Source of the DNA: JAEUIT01 sp044220875
GTDB taxonomy: Bacteria; Planctomycetota; Phycisphaerae; Phycisphaerales; SM1A02
Assembly (NCBI GenBank): GCA_044220875.1
Contig: JBGAQH010000007.1
Location: 62,001 to 126,000 of the forward strand
Reading direction: 5' to 3'
Length of the DNA: 64,000 bases
Shown here: one piece after another, positions 24,846-34,134 of the stretch
Position numbering within the stretch: the stretch's first letter is position 1
How the letters are laid out: each line of letters starts with the position of its first letter
Notes under the pieces: generated by a model
Databases searched by the model: none
What the model saw: only the letters and a program-made list of their open reading frames with translations
What the model was told of the DNA's origin: nothing
Position numbers and translations under genes: made by a program

Positions 24846-26687
24846 ATGGCGATGTGGGGGTCCGTCGAGCGCATGGCGATGGTGGTGGTGCTCAGCGCGC
24901 CGTTGGCGTCCGTGCCATGGCGATCCGCCGCGCTCGCCGAGACGACCTTCACCGAGGAGGCCGTCGCCCGCGGCATCAACTACCTCGTGACGCAGGGCGC
25001 CTTTGGCGGCCCGGGCCAGTACGGCTGCGGACTCGCCCTCTGCGACCTCGACGGCGACGGCGACGAGGACGTGATCTGCACCGGCGGCGACGATCCGACG
25101 ATCGCGCTCTTCGAGAATCAGGGCGACGGTCACTTCACGGACCGCTCGACCTCGGCCGGCTTCGGCTCGCCGCTGAAGCCGTCGGGGATCGCCGCCGGCG
25201 ACTACGACGCGGACGGAGACCTCGACATCGTCCTCACCCGCTGGCTCGGCCCGCCGATCCTCTTCCGAAACGACGGGCGACTTCACTTCACGAACGTGAC
25301 CGCGGCCGCGGGGATCGTCTCCGTCGGACTCGCCGCCGGCGGCGGCGCGTCGTGGGCCGACTTCGACGGCGACGGATGGATCGACCTCGCCATCGCGAAC
25401 CGAAGCGGCAACGGCGCGGCGGCCAAGAACCAGCTCTTCCGCAACCTCGGCAACGGCACCTTCGTCGACGTCGCCCCGGCGCTCGGCGTGAACGACGCGT
25501 TCGCAAGCTTCCAGGCCTCGTGGTGCGACCTCGATCGCGACGGCGACCTCGACCTCTACGTCGCCAACGACAAGGGGTCGAGCGGCATCTCGTGGAACCA
25601 CCTCTACCGAAATCAGGGCAACGGGACGTTCGCGGAGGATCCGGCGAGCGGCGCCCAGATCTCGATCGACGCCATGGGCGTCTGCTTCGGCGATCTCACC
25701 GGCGACCTCTTTCCCGAGATCTTCGTGCCGAACGTCCCGAGCGGCAACGTGCTCCTCAAGTCAAGCGGCGGCGTCGGATTCACCAACGTCGCCGCGGCGG
25801 CCGGCGTCGGCGGGTTCGCCACGTGCTGGGGCGGCATCGCCCTCGATCCGGACAACGACGGCGACACCGACCTCTACTTCACCACCAGCTCGAGCGGGCC
25901 GGACTTCCTCTTCGAGAACACCGGCCAGTGGCCGCTCGTGAATCGGACCGCGACGTGGGGACTCGCGAATCTCGGCGAGGCGTATTGTCACGCGGCGGGC
26001 GACATCGACGGCGACGGCGACATCGACCTGCTCGTGCAGGGGCGCGACGCCACGGTCCGCCTCTTCGTCAACCACGCCGACTCGCTCGCGAAGCGCCACT
26101 GGGCCAAGTTCCGGCCAGTCGGCATCGGCGCCGACCGCAACGCGATCGGACTGCAGATCGACGTCGACAACGGTCACGCCGTGCAGTGGCGTCAGGTCGA
26201 ATGCGGCAGCGCGTACAAGAGCCAGAGTTCGACGGTCCTTCACGTCGGACTCGGCGACGTGACGGTCATGAGCTCTGTCGTCGCCCGCTGGCCCAATGGC
26301 GGCGGTACGCGCACGCTGCTCCACTACGGCGCCGACCGCACGTGGACGCTCGTGCCGCCGGGTGCCCTCGGCGATGCCGACGGCGACGGCACGCTCGGGT
26401 ACGCCGACCACGCGGCGCTGCAGGCACGGATCGGTCTTGCTTTCGCGCCCGGATGCGAGGCCTTCGACCTCGACGGCGACGCCGACGTCGATCTGGGCGA
26501 CGAGGCCCGTTTCCTCGTCCGCTTCTGCGACCTGACCGGGGACGGCACCGTCGGTCCCGCCGACCTGGCGACGCTGCTCGGGCGATGGGGACTCGCGGCG
26601 TCGACGCCGGCCGAGGGCGACTTCGACGGCGACGGCGCGGTCGGGGCGGGCGACCTTGCGCTGCTCGTCGAGGGCTGGGCCGGCTGA
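24846..26687 (+). CDS. Secreted VCBS/FG-GAP repeat protein with dockerin-like C-terminus
   Basis: A 613-residue protein with an N-terminal signal sequence (MVVVLSAPLASVPW ... ALA). Residues about 50-430 contain repeated DxDGDGD calcium sites inside FG-GAP/VCBS blades (LCDLDGDGDEDVICTGGDD, abridged: DLDGDGDEDV; DYDADGDLDIVL; DFDGDGWIDLAI; DIDGDGDIDLLV), then an ASPIC/UnbV-like segment (NAIGLQIDV ... GSAYKSQSSTVLHVGLG). The last 100 residues hold dockerin-like motifs DADGDGTLGYADH, DLTGDGTVGPADLATLLGRWG and DFDGDGAVGAGDLALL. CRTAC1-like proteins of this sort bind cell-surface or extracellular ligands. The tail could anchor the protein to the envelope; this is inference. Confidence 0.85.
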   Translation: MAMWGSVERMAMVVVLSAPLASVPWRSAALAETTFTEEAVARGINYLVTQGAFGGPGQYGCGLALCDLDGDGDEDVICTGGDDPTIALFENQGDGHFTDRSTSAGFGSPLKPSGIAAGDYDADGDLDIVLTRWLGPPILFRNDGRLHFTNVTAAAGIVSVGLAAGGGASWADFDGDGWIDLAIANRSGNGAAAKNQLFRNLGNGTFVDVAPALGVNDAFASFQASWCDLDRDGDLDLYVANDKGSSGISWNHLYRNQGNGTFAEDPASGAQISIDAMGVCFGDLTGDLFPEIFVPNVPSGNVLLKSSGGVGFTNVAAAAGVGGFATCWGGIALDPDNDGDTDLYFTTSSSGPDFLFENTGQWPLVNRTATWGLANLGEAYCHAAGDIDGDGDIDLLVQGRDATVRLFVNHADSLAKRHWAKFRPVGIGADRNAIGLQIDVDNGHAVQWRQVECGSAYKSQSSTVLHVGLGDVTVMSSVVARWPNGGGTRTLLHYGADRTWTLVPPGALGDADGDGTLGYADHAALQARIGLAFAPGCEAFDLDGDADVDLGDEARFLVRFCDLTGDGTVGPADLATLLGRWGLAASTPAEGDFDGDGAVGAGDLALLVEGWAG

Positions 26688-26695
26688 GCGAACCG

Positions 26696-28345
26696 TTAGC
26701 TCGCCGCGCACGCCCGGGCCATGCGCATCGCCTCCTCGATCGCGTGGCGGAGCGGCGCGGGCACGCCGTCGGCCCCGCGGTGGCTCGCGGCCTCCGCGAC
26801 CTCGACCGCCATGCCCGGCTTCGAGCGGGCCCGCAGCGCCCGCTCGATCGTCGGAGTCGGGTTCTCGACCCTGGGCCGCCGGTCAAAGCGCCGAGGCGAC
26901 GAGCCGCGCACGGCGTTGCGGTAGACGTCGGCATATCCGGCGTTCCAGAGGCAATGCTCGAGGTCGCGCTCCGCGAGTCGCGTGACGTGGCGCTCCGCCG
27001 GACGGCTGCCCAGGAGCGCCCTCGCGCTGGCCTCGTATCCACGGCCGGCGCTGTCGCCGTCGGCGATGAGGTGCCAGGCGATGCCGAGGTCGTCGGCGAG
27101 CTTGATGAGCGGCTCGACGCCGCACTGGGCGAACTCCATGATGCGGATGCCCTCGATCGCCAGGTCGACGCCGAGGAGGTCGGCGAGCTGCGGCAGGAGC
27201 CAGAACTCCGTCTCGCCCTCGACCAGGAGCCACGCCCGGGCGAAGAAGCTCGCGCCGCGGTTGGCCTTCACGTGAAAGCCGACGCGGCGGAGCTCGTCGT
27301 CGCTCAGCGACTCGCGCTCGAGCCGATGGGATCGGGTGCCGGCGTCGGTGCGCACCAGCCGGCGCAGCGAGCGGAGCGGGAGCATCGAGAGCAGCTCGCC
27401 CGAGTTGGTGGTGATGATCTTCTGGGCGGGAATCGCCTCGATGATGTTGGCGACCGCGGCGAGCAGCACCGGGTGCAGGTTCGCCTCGGCGTCCTCGACC
27501 GCGAGGATCGGGAGCGAGCCGACGCCGAAGGTCTGCACCGCGCGGGCGTCGAGGAGCGCGCCGAGGACGAGCATGAGGGCCATGCTGCGGGCCGCGAGGC
27601 TGACGCCGGTGCCGGTCGCCGAGTAGGGAATGGCGGGGAAGAAGTGTCGCACGCGCTCGCGGAGCCGCTCGCCGCCGAAGCGTTCGACGTAGGCCCGTGC
27701 GGCGTCGAGTCCGCCGTGGACCATCATCTCGTGGTTCGGCTCGTGCGGGCGCATGAGCGCCTCGTAGGCGTCGGTGATCTCCGCGGCCAGCCGCTCCTCG
27801 AGCGAGAGGGGGCGAGCGCTCGGGCCTCCCGTCGCCGAGCGCGAAGGCCGCGTGAAATAGCGGTCGGCCTTGAGGAGCAGGAAGGGGCAGCGGGTCCGCA
27901 GCAGCGTGACGACCTCGGGGGTGGGCGAGGGGCCGATCGTGCGGCCCTCACCGTCGAGGAACGCGGTCGTCGCCGCGAGGAACTCTCCCTCGCCGGCGCC
28001 GGGTCGGGCCCGGACGCGGAGGCTGATGCGCCGGTCGTTGCGGCGGCCGATGTAGACGTGGGGCCGGAGCGGGGCGCACGCCGCGTCGGCGGTCCACTCG
28101 CTCTCGGCCGTCTCGCGGAATCCCAGCTCGATCTCGATCGGCGCGCTGGCGTCGCCGCCGAGGTCGTCCGCGGTGAAGGTGAAGTGGCCGTCGCTGGCTC
28201 CGGGGCCCAGGCAGGCGAGGAGCGCGTCGAGGAGGTTCGACTTGCCGTAGGCGTTCTCGCCGATGAGCGTCGTCACCGGATCGATCGAGAGCTCGAGCGA
28301 GCGTATCCCGCGGTAGTTTCGGATGCCCACGTAGCCGAGCCGCAT
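26696..28345 (-). CDS. OLD-family ATP-dependent nuclease (YbjD/DUF2813-like)
   Basis: A 549-residue protein. Residues 1-330 form an SMC/ABC-type ATPase with Walker A TLIGENAYGKSNLLDALL and, near 290, the signature-to-Walker B segment PILAVEDAEANLHPVLL. The C-terminal third has a Toprim domain: LLVEGETEFWLLP near 374 and LIADGDSAGRGYEAS near 430. This is the OLD architecture (ATPase then Toprim nuclease), closest in style to E. coli YbjD. OLD proteins are DNA nucleases linked to phage interference and repair. It stands alone without a GajB-like UvrD helicase, so a Gabija system is not indicated. Stop codons of this and the convergent VCBS gene are only 8 bp apart. Confidence 0.85.
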   Translation of the reverse strand: MRLGYVGIRNYRGIRSLELSIDPVTTLIGENAYGKSNLLDALLACLGPGASDGHFTFTADDLGGDASAPIEIELGFRETAESEWTADAACAPLRPHVYIGRRNDRRISLRVRARPGAGEGEFLAATTAFLDGEGRTIGPSPTPEVVTLLRTRCPFLLLKADRYFTRPSRSATGGPSARPLSLEERLAAEITDAYEALMRPHEPNHEMMVHGGLDAARAYVERFGGERLRERVRHFFPAIPYSATGTGVSLAARSMALMLVLGALLDARAVQTFGVGSLPILAVEDAEANLHPVLLAAVANIIEAIPAQKIITTNSGELLSMLPLRSLRRLVRTDAGTRSHRLERESLSDDELRRVGFHVKANRGASFFARAWLLVEGETEFWLLPQLADLLGVDLAIEGIRIMEFAQCGVEPLIKLADDLGIAWHLIADGDSAGRGYEASARALLGSRPAERHVTRLAERDLEHCLWNAGYADVYRNAVRGSSPRRFDRRPRVENPTPTIERALRARSKPGMAVEVAEAASHRGADGVPAPLRHAIEEAMRMARACAAS

Positions 28346-28426
28346 GCGGCGAGTGTCGCGGGTTCCCGTGGGCGACGCAAGGGGCTGCTACGATCTCCGC
28401 CTTCCCCAACGGCGGAGCGAGATCCC

Positions 28427-30121
28427 GTGGCAGCCCCTGCGAACACCGACACCACCCGCGTCATCTACTCGATGCTCGGCGTCTCCAAGACGATCGACCG
28501 GAAGGTCATCCTCAAGGACATCAGCCTCTCCTACTACTACGGCGCGAAGATCGGCGTGCTCGGCCTCAACGGCAGCGGCAAGTCGACGCTGCTCAAGATC
28601 ATGGCCGGCGTCGACGCGAACTTCGAGGGGAAGGTCTGGGCGGCGCAGGGCTATTCGATCGGCTACCTCGAGCAGGAGCCGCTCCTCAACGAGACCCGCA
28701 CCGTCATCGAGGTCGTGCGCGAGGGGGCCCAGGAGACCTACGCGCTGCTCGCCGAGTACGACCGCGTGAACGAGAAGTTGGGGACCGACATCGATCCCGA
28801 CGAGATGGAGCGGCTGCTCAACCGGAGCGGCGAGCTGCAGGAGAAACTCGACCGCGTCGGCGCCTGGGACCTCGACAGCCGCCTCGAGATGGCGATGGAC
28901 GCCCTGCGCTGTCCGCCCTCCGACCAGCCGCTCAACAGCTGCTCCGGCGGCGAGCGGCGCCGCGTCGCGCTCTGCCGGCTTCTCCTCCGCACGCCGGACA
29001 TCCTCCTCCTCGACGAGCCGACGAACCACCTCGACGCGGAGAGCGTCCAGTGGCTCGAGCAGCATCTCCAGAAGTACGAGGGCACGGTCATCGCCGTGAC
29101 CCACGACCGCTACTTCCTCGACAACGTCGCGGGATGGATCCTCGAGCTCGATCGCGGCGAGGGCATCCCGTACAAGGGGAACTACTCCGGCTGGCTCGAC
29201 CAGAAGCGGAAGCGGCTCGAGGTCGAGGAGAAGCAGGAGAGCGTGCGGCAGAAGACGCTCGCCCGCGAGCTCGACTGGATCCGGCAGAACCCCAAGGGGC
29301 GGCAGTCGAAGAGCAAGGCCCGCGTCGCCGCGTATGACCGCATGCTCTCGGAGAACGGCGAGAAGCGGGCGAAGGAGATCGAGATCTACATCCCGCCGGG
29401 ACCGCGGCTCGGCAACCTCGTCATCGAGGCGAAGGGACTGACGAAGTGTTATGGCGACCGGATGCTGCTCGACAACGTCAGCTTCTCGATCCCGCCGAAC
29501 GCGATCGTCGGCATCATCGGCCCCAACGGCGCGGGCAAGACCACGCTCTTTCGCATGATCACCGGCAAGGAGACGCCGGACTCGGGCGAGCTCCGCGTCG
29601 GCGAGACGGTGGTGATGAGCTACGTCGAGCAGGGCCGCGACTCGCTGCCCGCCGGCAAGAACGTCTGGGAGGCGATCTCCGACGGCGACGACGAGCTGCG
29701 CCTCGGCGAGGTGAAGGTGAACAGCCGGGCCTTCGTCTCGCGCTTCGGCTTCACCGGCGCCGACCAGCAGAAGTCGATCGACAACCTCTCGGGCGGCGAG
29801 CGCAACCGCGTGCACCTGGCCCGCATGCTCAAGTCCGGCGCGAACGTCATGCTCCTCGACGAGCCCACCAACGACATCGACGTCAACACCATGCGGGCCC
29901 TCGAGGAGGCGATCGAGAACTTCGCCGGCTGCGTCGTCTGCATCAGCCACGACCGCTGGTTCCTCGACCGGCTCTGCACCCACATCCTCGCCTTCGAGGG
30001 CGACTCGCAGGTCTTCTTCTACAACGGCAACTTCACGGAATACGAAGAGGATCGGAAGAAGCGCACCGGCGAGGACATCACGCCGCATCGCCTGAAGTAC
30101 CGGAAGCTGACGAGGACGTGA
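28427..30121 (+). CDS. ettA: Energy-dependent translational throttle protein EttA (ABC-F)
   Basis: A 564-residue protein, the normal size for EttA (about 555). The start is GTG at 28427 with GGAG 9 bases upstream; the frame remains open far upstream but overlaps other genes. There are two ABC domains: GLNGSGKST (45-53), signature SGGERRRVALCR, Walker B LLLDEPTNHLDAES; then GPNGAGKTT (about 364), LSGGERNRVHLAR, MLLDEPTNDIDVNT. The arm and linker regions (LDWIRQNPKGRQSKSKAR) match EttA. It acts in the ribosomal E site to gate the first peptide bond by ATP/ADP level. The 3' end overlaps the convergent gene by 44 bp. Confidence 0.95.
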   Translation: MAAPANTDTTRVIYSMLGVSKTIDRKVILKDISLSYYYGAKIGVLGLNGSGKSTLLKIMAGVDANFEGKVWAAQGYSIGYLEQEPLLNETRTVIEVVREGAQETYALLAEYDRVNEKLGTDIDPDEMERLLNRSGELQEKLDRVGAWDLDSRLEMAMDALRCPPSDQPLNSCSGGERRRVALCRLLLRTPDILLLDEPTNHLDAESVQWLEQHLQKYEGTVIAVTHDRYFLDNVAGWILELDRGEGIPYKGNYSGWLDQKRKRLEVEEKQESVRQKTLARELDWIRQNPKGRQSKSKARVAAYDRMLSENGEKRAKEIEIYIPPGPRLGNLVIEAKGLTKCYGDRMLLDNVSFSIPPNAIVGIIGPNGAGKTTLFRMITGKETPDSGELRVGETVVMSYVEQGRDSLPAGKNVWEAISDGDDELRLGEVKVNSRAFVSRFGFTGADQQKSIDNLSGGERNRVHLARMLKSGANVMLLDEPTNDIDVNTMRALEEAIENFAGCVVCISHDRWFLDRLCTHILAFEGDSQVFFYNGNFTEYEEDRKKRTGEDITPHRLKYRKLTRT

Positions 30122-30653
30122 GGACGGCGCGGACGCGGGCCTCGACGGCGACGGGGTCGTCGAGGCGGTCGTCAATCAGGATCGCCGCACGCTCGGTCTT
30201 TCGCCCCGTCTCGCGCTTCAGTCGCAGCACCCAGACGTGGGGCTTCCGCCCGTGCGGCAGGAGCGTCGTCGCGACCCAGCCGTCGGCCCCGTCGTGGAAG
30301 GTGGTCGGGCCGCGCGGGGGGCGGTGCTCGAGGCGGGTGTCCGAGACGATCCAGATGTCGTCGAAGCGCTTGCCCGAGAGCCGGGCGAACGAGATCGGAA
30401 GCGAGACGATCCCGAGATAGAGGAAGCCGCCGATCTGACCACCCCTCGATCCGACGAGCATCGCGTAGAGCCAATACGAGACGATGCCCAGAAAGATGGT
30501 CGAACCGATGTGGGCGCCCCGCCAGAGCCACGGCGACGGCTCGCGGAGAAGGACCGTCCAGGTCAGCGGGAGACGGGCCTCGCCGCACTCCGGGCAGCGC
30601 TCGCTGCGCGCCGGGTCGTAGCGGTAGGAGCAGGCGACGCAGGGCCGGAGCAT
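30078..30653 (-). CDS. Zinc-ribbon membrane protein, tandem paralogue 2
   Basis: A 191-residue protein from ATG at 30653. It starts with a zinc ribbon: LRPCVACSYRYDP ... RCPECGEARLP, then two membrane segments (STIFLGIVSYWLYAML, FLYLGIVSLPISFARL) and a cytoplasmic-type strand-rich domain ending VEARVRAVL. The neighbouring gene upstream encodes a protein of the same length and layout, so they arose by tandem duplication. I do not recognise a function. The last 44 bases overlap the end of ettA on the opposite strand. Confidence 0.75.
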   Translation of the reverse strand: MLRPCVACSYRYDPARSERCPECGEARLPLTWTVLLREPSPWLWRGAHIGSTIFLGIVSYWLYAMLVGSRGGQIGGFLYLGIVSLPISFARLSGKRFDDIWIVSDTRLEHRPPRGPTTFHDGADGWVATTLLPHGRKPHVWVLRLKRETGRKTERAAILIDDRLDDPVAVEARVRAVLTSSSASGTSGDAA

Positions 30654-30678
30654 CGCGAACAGTGTGACGTGCGAATCG

Positions 30679-31245
30679 TTAGGCGGCAACCGGCGGCGCG
30701 AGTGCCCTCCGCAGCGCCGCCTCGACCGCGACCGGGTCGTCGATCCGGTCGTCGATCGGGATCTCGAAGCGGTCGGCGACTCCCTCGCCGATCCCCTCGC
30801 TGTATCGGTGCACGGTCAGCGCCCAGCGATGCGGGTCAACGGCGTCGCGTACCAGGGCGCCCGCCCGCCACCCCTCGGCGCTCCGGCAGACGCGGTTGAA
30901 GCCGAGCGATGTGGTCGCCACGCCGTCGTCGCGGATCACGTAGATCCCCAGCGCCTTCCGCGAGAAGAGCTGGCGCACGAGGAAGGGGGTGAAGAGGATC
31001 GGGAAGAGCCCGATGCAGCCCGGACCGAGGGTGCTGGTGCCGAAGAGGAGCGAGACGCCGATCATCGTCATCGGCAGGCCGATCCCGATGCCGATCGCGA
31101 GGTAGAACCAGCGGCGCACATGCGGCGGAATGGTGGTCTCGACGATCACCCATGACGCCGGCGGCTGGGCCGTGCCGCACTCGGGGCATGCCGCCCCCTC
31201 GCGGGGTTCGCACCGGTAGCCGCACTCGAGGCAGGGTCGCAGCAC
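30679..31245 (-). CDS. Zinc-ribbon membrane protein, tandem paralogue 1
   Basis: A 188-residue protein. GTG at 31245 is preferred because it gives V-LRPCLECGYR at the same position as M-LRPCVACSYR in the paralogue and avoids overlap with the divergent phosphatase gene. It has CxxC pairs (CLEC, CPEC), two hydrophobic helices (FYLAIGIGIGLPMTMIGVSL, LFPILFTPFLVRQLF) and a C-terminal domain ending DDPVAVEAALRRAL, which closely parallels DDPVAVEARVRAVL in the paralogue. The function is unknown; a membrane sensor or anchor is possible. Confidence 0.75.
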   Translation of the reverse strand: MLRPCLECGYRCEPREGAACPECGTAQPPASWVIVETTIPPHVRRWFYLAIGIGIGLPMTMIGVSLLFGTSTLGPGCIGLFPILFTPFLVRQLFSRKALGIYVIRDDGVATTSLGFNRVCRSAEGWRAGALVRDAVDPHRWALTVHRYSEGIGEGVADRFEIPIDDRIDDPVAVEAALRRALAPPVAA

Positions 31246-31300
31246 CGCGACAGTGTCGATGCGCGGCTCGCCCCGTGCAAGCCTCTGGTACAAGACGCCC

Positions 31301-32917
31301 ATGGCCTCTTCCGAGCGGGCGCCGTCCGCGAGCATCGCCAGGAGCATCGTCGCGCTCGCCGCCTGCTCGGCGTGCGCGGTGGCGATCGTCGTCGCCTGGT
31401 TCGGCTACCGCGCCGAGACCGCCGCAATGATGCGCGGCGTCGACGCCAAGCTGCACGCGCTGACCGCCGCGGCGGGAGGGCTGATCGGCGATGACCTGCA
31501 TCGCAGGGCGAGGCTTTCGGCATCGGCGGGCGACGCGATCGGCGATGCCGAGAACCTCGCGATCTGCGAGCGGCTCTCGCGCGTCGCGGACGAGTCGGGA
31601 GTCACCTACCTCTACACCTGCGTGAAACCCGACCAGCTGGTCTTCGTCGAGTTCACGAGTCTCACCGCGGAGGAGCGGGCCAAGGGCGAGGCGCCGACGC
31701 TCATGCGCATCTACGAGCGGCCGCCGCCGGAGCTCCTGGCCAGCCTCGAGGACGGCGGGCCGCGCTTCGCCGAGTACGAGGACGAGTACGGCAGCTTCCG
31801 CTCGATGTTCCATCCGATCGCCACGCCGAACGGACGCGTGGTGGTGGCGGCGGACGTGAAGCTCGACGACCTTCGGGCGAGCGTGCGGTCGACGCTCCTC
31901 TGGCAGGCGATGATCGCCGTCGGCGTGCTTGTGCCTGTGGTGCTCGCGGCGAGGCTTCTCGGGGGCCGCATCGCCCGGCCGCTGGTGCAGCTTGCGTCGA
32001 ACGTGCGGACCTTCGCCGACGACGACTTCAGCGACGACGCCCGCTCGATCGCCGAGCTCGAGCGCATCGTCGCCGCCCAGCGCGACGAGACGCACACGCT
32101 GGCCGCGGCGATCCTCGACCTCCGCCGGCGGCTCGTGCGGCACCTCATCGACCTCACCGCGATCACGGCCGAGAAGGAACGGATCACCGCGAAGCTGAAC
32201 ATCGCCCGCGACATCCAGCGCGGGCTCCTTCCGAAGGAGCCGCCGGTCGCCGCGGGCTTCGACATCGCCGGCTGGAGCGAGGCGGCGGACGAGACGGGCG
32301 GCGACTTCTACGACTGGATCGAGACGCCGCGCGGCGACATCGTGCTCGTCCTCGCCGACGTCACCGGGCACGGCGTCGGGCCCTCGCTCATGGCCGCGGT
32401 CTGCCGGGCCTACGCCCGGGCGACGCTGGTCGACGACTCGCCGATCGAGCCGCTGATCGAGCGGCTCAACCGGCTCGTGCACGGCGACTCGAAGGCGGGG
32501 CAGTTCGTCACCTTCTTCGCCGGCGTGCTCGAGCCGGAGAGCCGGCGGCTCACGATCCTCTCCGCGGCCCACGGGCCGATCCTCGTCTATCGCGCCCTCG
32601 ACCGGCGGGTCGTCGAGACGCCGACGCACGGCCTGCCGCTCGGCATCGTCCAGGAGCTCGGCACCGACCCCGGCACGCGCCTCACGCTCGAGCCGGGCGA
32701 CGTCCTCATGGTGGTCTCCGACGGGTTCTTCGAGTGGGCCAACGCCGAGGGGGAGCAGTTCGGCCACGAGCGCCTGGCGGCCGAACTGTTAGCCGGAGCG
32801 TCGTCGGGCTCGATGGAGATCATCGAGCGGCTCCGCGCCGCCGTCTACCGCTTCACGACCGGCACCGTCCAGCCCGACGACATGACGGCGCTCGTCGTGC
32901 GCTGCGTGGCGCGGTGA
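31301..32917 (+). CDS. Membrane SpoIIE/PP2C-type serine phosphatase
   Basis: A 538-residue protein. An N-terminal membrane helix (IVALAACSACAVAIVVAWFG) is followed by an extracytoplasmic sensor of about 170 residues, a second helix (AMIAVGVLVPVVLAARLL), a HAMP-like linker and a coiled coil. The C-terminal domain has PP2C residues: ARDIQRGLLP, ETGGDFYDW, VLADVTGHGVGPSLMAAV, VVSDGFFEW and PDDMTALVV. Such phosphatases control anti-sigma-factor antagonists in partner-switching pathways. No antagonist or anti-sigma gene is next to it. Confidence 0.92.
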   Translation: MASSERAPSASIARSIVALAACSACAVAIVVAWFGYRAETAAMMRGVDAKLHALTAAAGGLIGDDLHRRARLSASAGDAIGDAENLAICERLSRVADESGVTYLYTCVKPDQLVFVEFTSLTAEERAKGEAPTLMRIYERPPPELLASLEDGGPRFAEYEDEYGSFRSMFHPIATPNGRVVVAADVKLDDLRASVRSTLLWQAMIAVGVLVPVVLAARLLGGRIARPLVQLASNVRTFADDDFSDDARSIAELERIVAAQRDETHTLAAAILDLRRRLVRHLIDLTAITAEKERITAKLNIARDIQRGLLPKEPPVAAGFDIAGWSEAADETGGDFYDWIETPRGDIVLVLADVTGHGVGPSLMAAVCRAYARATLVDDSPIEPLIERLNRLVHGDSKAGQFVTFFAGVLEPESRRLTILSAAHGPILVYRALDRRVVETPTHGLPLGIVQELGTDPGTRLTLEPGDVLMVVSDGFFEWANAEGEQFGHERLAAELLAGASSGSMEIIERLRAAVYRFTTGTVQPDDMTALVVRCVAR

Positions 32918-32960
32918 GCGGCGGGAAGGCCTCCGCGGCGTCCGCTACCATGCGTGACCC

Positions 32961-34118
32961 ATGCAGACCACCGCCCACGTCATGGCCGGCATTCCGGCGA
33001 TCAACCGCTCGCTCTACCGCAGCGTCCGCTTCCTCGTGGGCGACCCGGTGGCGATCGCCGACGTCGGCGGGCGACGCACCCTCATCCTGCGCGACATCGA
33101 GATGGAGCGGGCCCGTCGACATGCCCGCGCCGACGTCGTCGCCTGTCCGCGGGACTTCGAGCCGCAGGGCGGGCTGAGCGGCGACCGCGAGACGGCGACG
33201 GCCCAAGCGTTAGGCGAGTGCCTCCGCCGGGCGAACGTGCGCGAGGCGATCGCCGACCGGACCTTCCCGCTCATCTTCGCCGAGCATCTCCGGCACGCCG
33301 GCGTCGCGGTGCGCTATGACGCCGACTTCGGCGTGGGCGAGCGGCGGTCGAAGGACGCGCAGGAGTTCGCCTGGCTCCGCGAGGCCCAGGCCGCGACCGA
33401 GCGCGCGATGCGCCACGCCTGCGAGCTGGTCGCCAACGCCGATGTCCGCGCCGACGGGACGCTCGAGTCGGGCGGCGAGCCGCTCACCGCCAAGCGGGTG
33501 AAGTCGGCGATCGACCTCTTCCTGCTGGGCCTCGGCTACGAGAATCCCGAGCCGATCGTCGCCGGCGGCCGCGTCGGCGCCGACTGCCACGACCTCGGCC
33601 ATGGCATCCTCCGCACCGGCGAGCCGGTGATCATCGACATCTTCCCGCGGAACCGGACGACGCTCTTCAACGGCGACTGCACCCGCACCGTCGTGCACGG
33701 CGAGATTCCCGCGGAGGTCGCCCGCATGCACGAGGCGGTCGTCGCCGCGAAGCGCGCCGCCGAGCGGGCGGTGCGGCCGGGCATCTCGGGCGAGGTCGTG
33801 CATCGGGCGACGCTCGAGGAGCTCACCGCCCGCGGCTATGCCCACGGACAGCCGCCGGCCGACGCGCCGGAGAGCTGGTGCGGCATGACCCACGGCACCG
33901 GCCACGGCATCGGGCTCGACGTGCACGAGCCGCCGCTCCTTGACTTCAGGGGGCTTCCGCTCGTCGCGGGCGATGCGCTCACGATCGAGCCGGGGCTCTA
34001 CTGCCGCGCGATCGGCGGCATCCGCGTCGAGGACATGGTGATCGTCACCGCCGACGGCTGCATCAACCTCAACGAGCTGCCCGAGGGGCTCCGCTGGCGA
34101 TCGCGCGACGGCGCGTGA
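32961..34118 (+). CDS. M24-family metallopeptidase (Xaa-Pro aminopeptidase-like)
   Basis: A 385-residue protein. The C-terminal pita-bread fold has the five metal ligands in order: Asp in VIIDIFPRN, Asp in FNGDCTRTV, His in HGTGHGIGLDVHE, Glu in LTIEPGLY and Glu in IRVEDMV. The N-terminal domain (residues 1-140) is the creatinase-like half. It probably removes N-terminal residues before proline or acts as a dipeptidase in the cytoplasm. It follows the phosphatase gene by 43 bp on the same strand, but no functional link is obvious. The codon TTA in ALGECL (33209) belongs to the GTTAGG pattern. Confidence 0.92.
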   Translation: MQTTAHVMAGIPAINRSLYRSVRFLVGDPVAIADVGGRRTLILRDIEMERARRHARADVVACPRDFEPQGGLSGDRETATAQALGECLRRANVREAIADRTFPLIFAEHLRHAGVAVRYDADFGVGERRSKDAQEFAWLREAQAATERAMRHACELVANADVRADGTLESGGEPLTAKRVKSAIDLFLLGLGYENPEPIVAGGRVGADCHDLGHGILRTGEPVIIDIFPRNRTTLFNGDCTRTVVHGEIPAEVARMHEAVVAAKRAAERAVRPGISGEVVHRATLEELTARGYAHGQPPADAPESWCGMTHGTGHGIGLDVHEPPLLDFRGLPLVAGDALTIEPGLYCRAIGGIRVEDMVIVTADGCINLNELPEGLRWRSRDGA

Positions 34119-34134
34119 CCGCGGCCCCGTGCGA

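Noticed and set aside
22860..25601. Long minus-strand frame overlapping the antiporter, MscS and VCBS genes
   Set aside because: It has no family pattern and overlaps three well-recognised genes; it is a codon-bias shadow.
26696..28345. Gabija (GajA/GajB) defence system
   Set aside because: The OLD nuclease has no adjacent UvrD-like helicase.
24854..30121. Single open frame of more than 1700 codons
   Set aside because: Only the part from 28427 is EttA; the rest runs antisense or out of frame through the VCBS and OLD genes and is low-complexity Arg/Gly-rich, as expected for shadows in GC-rich DNA.
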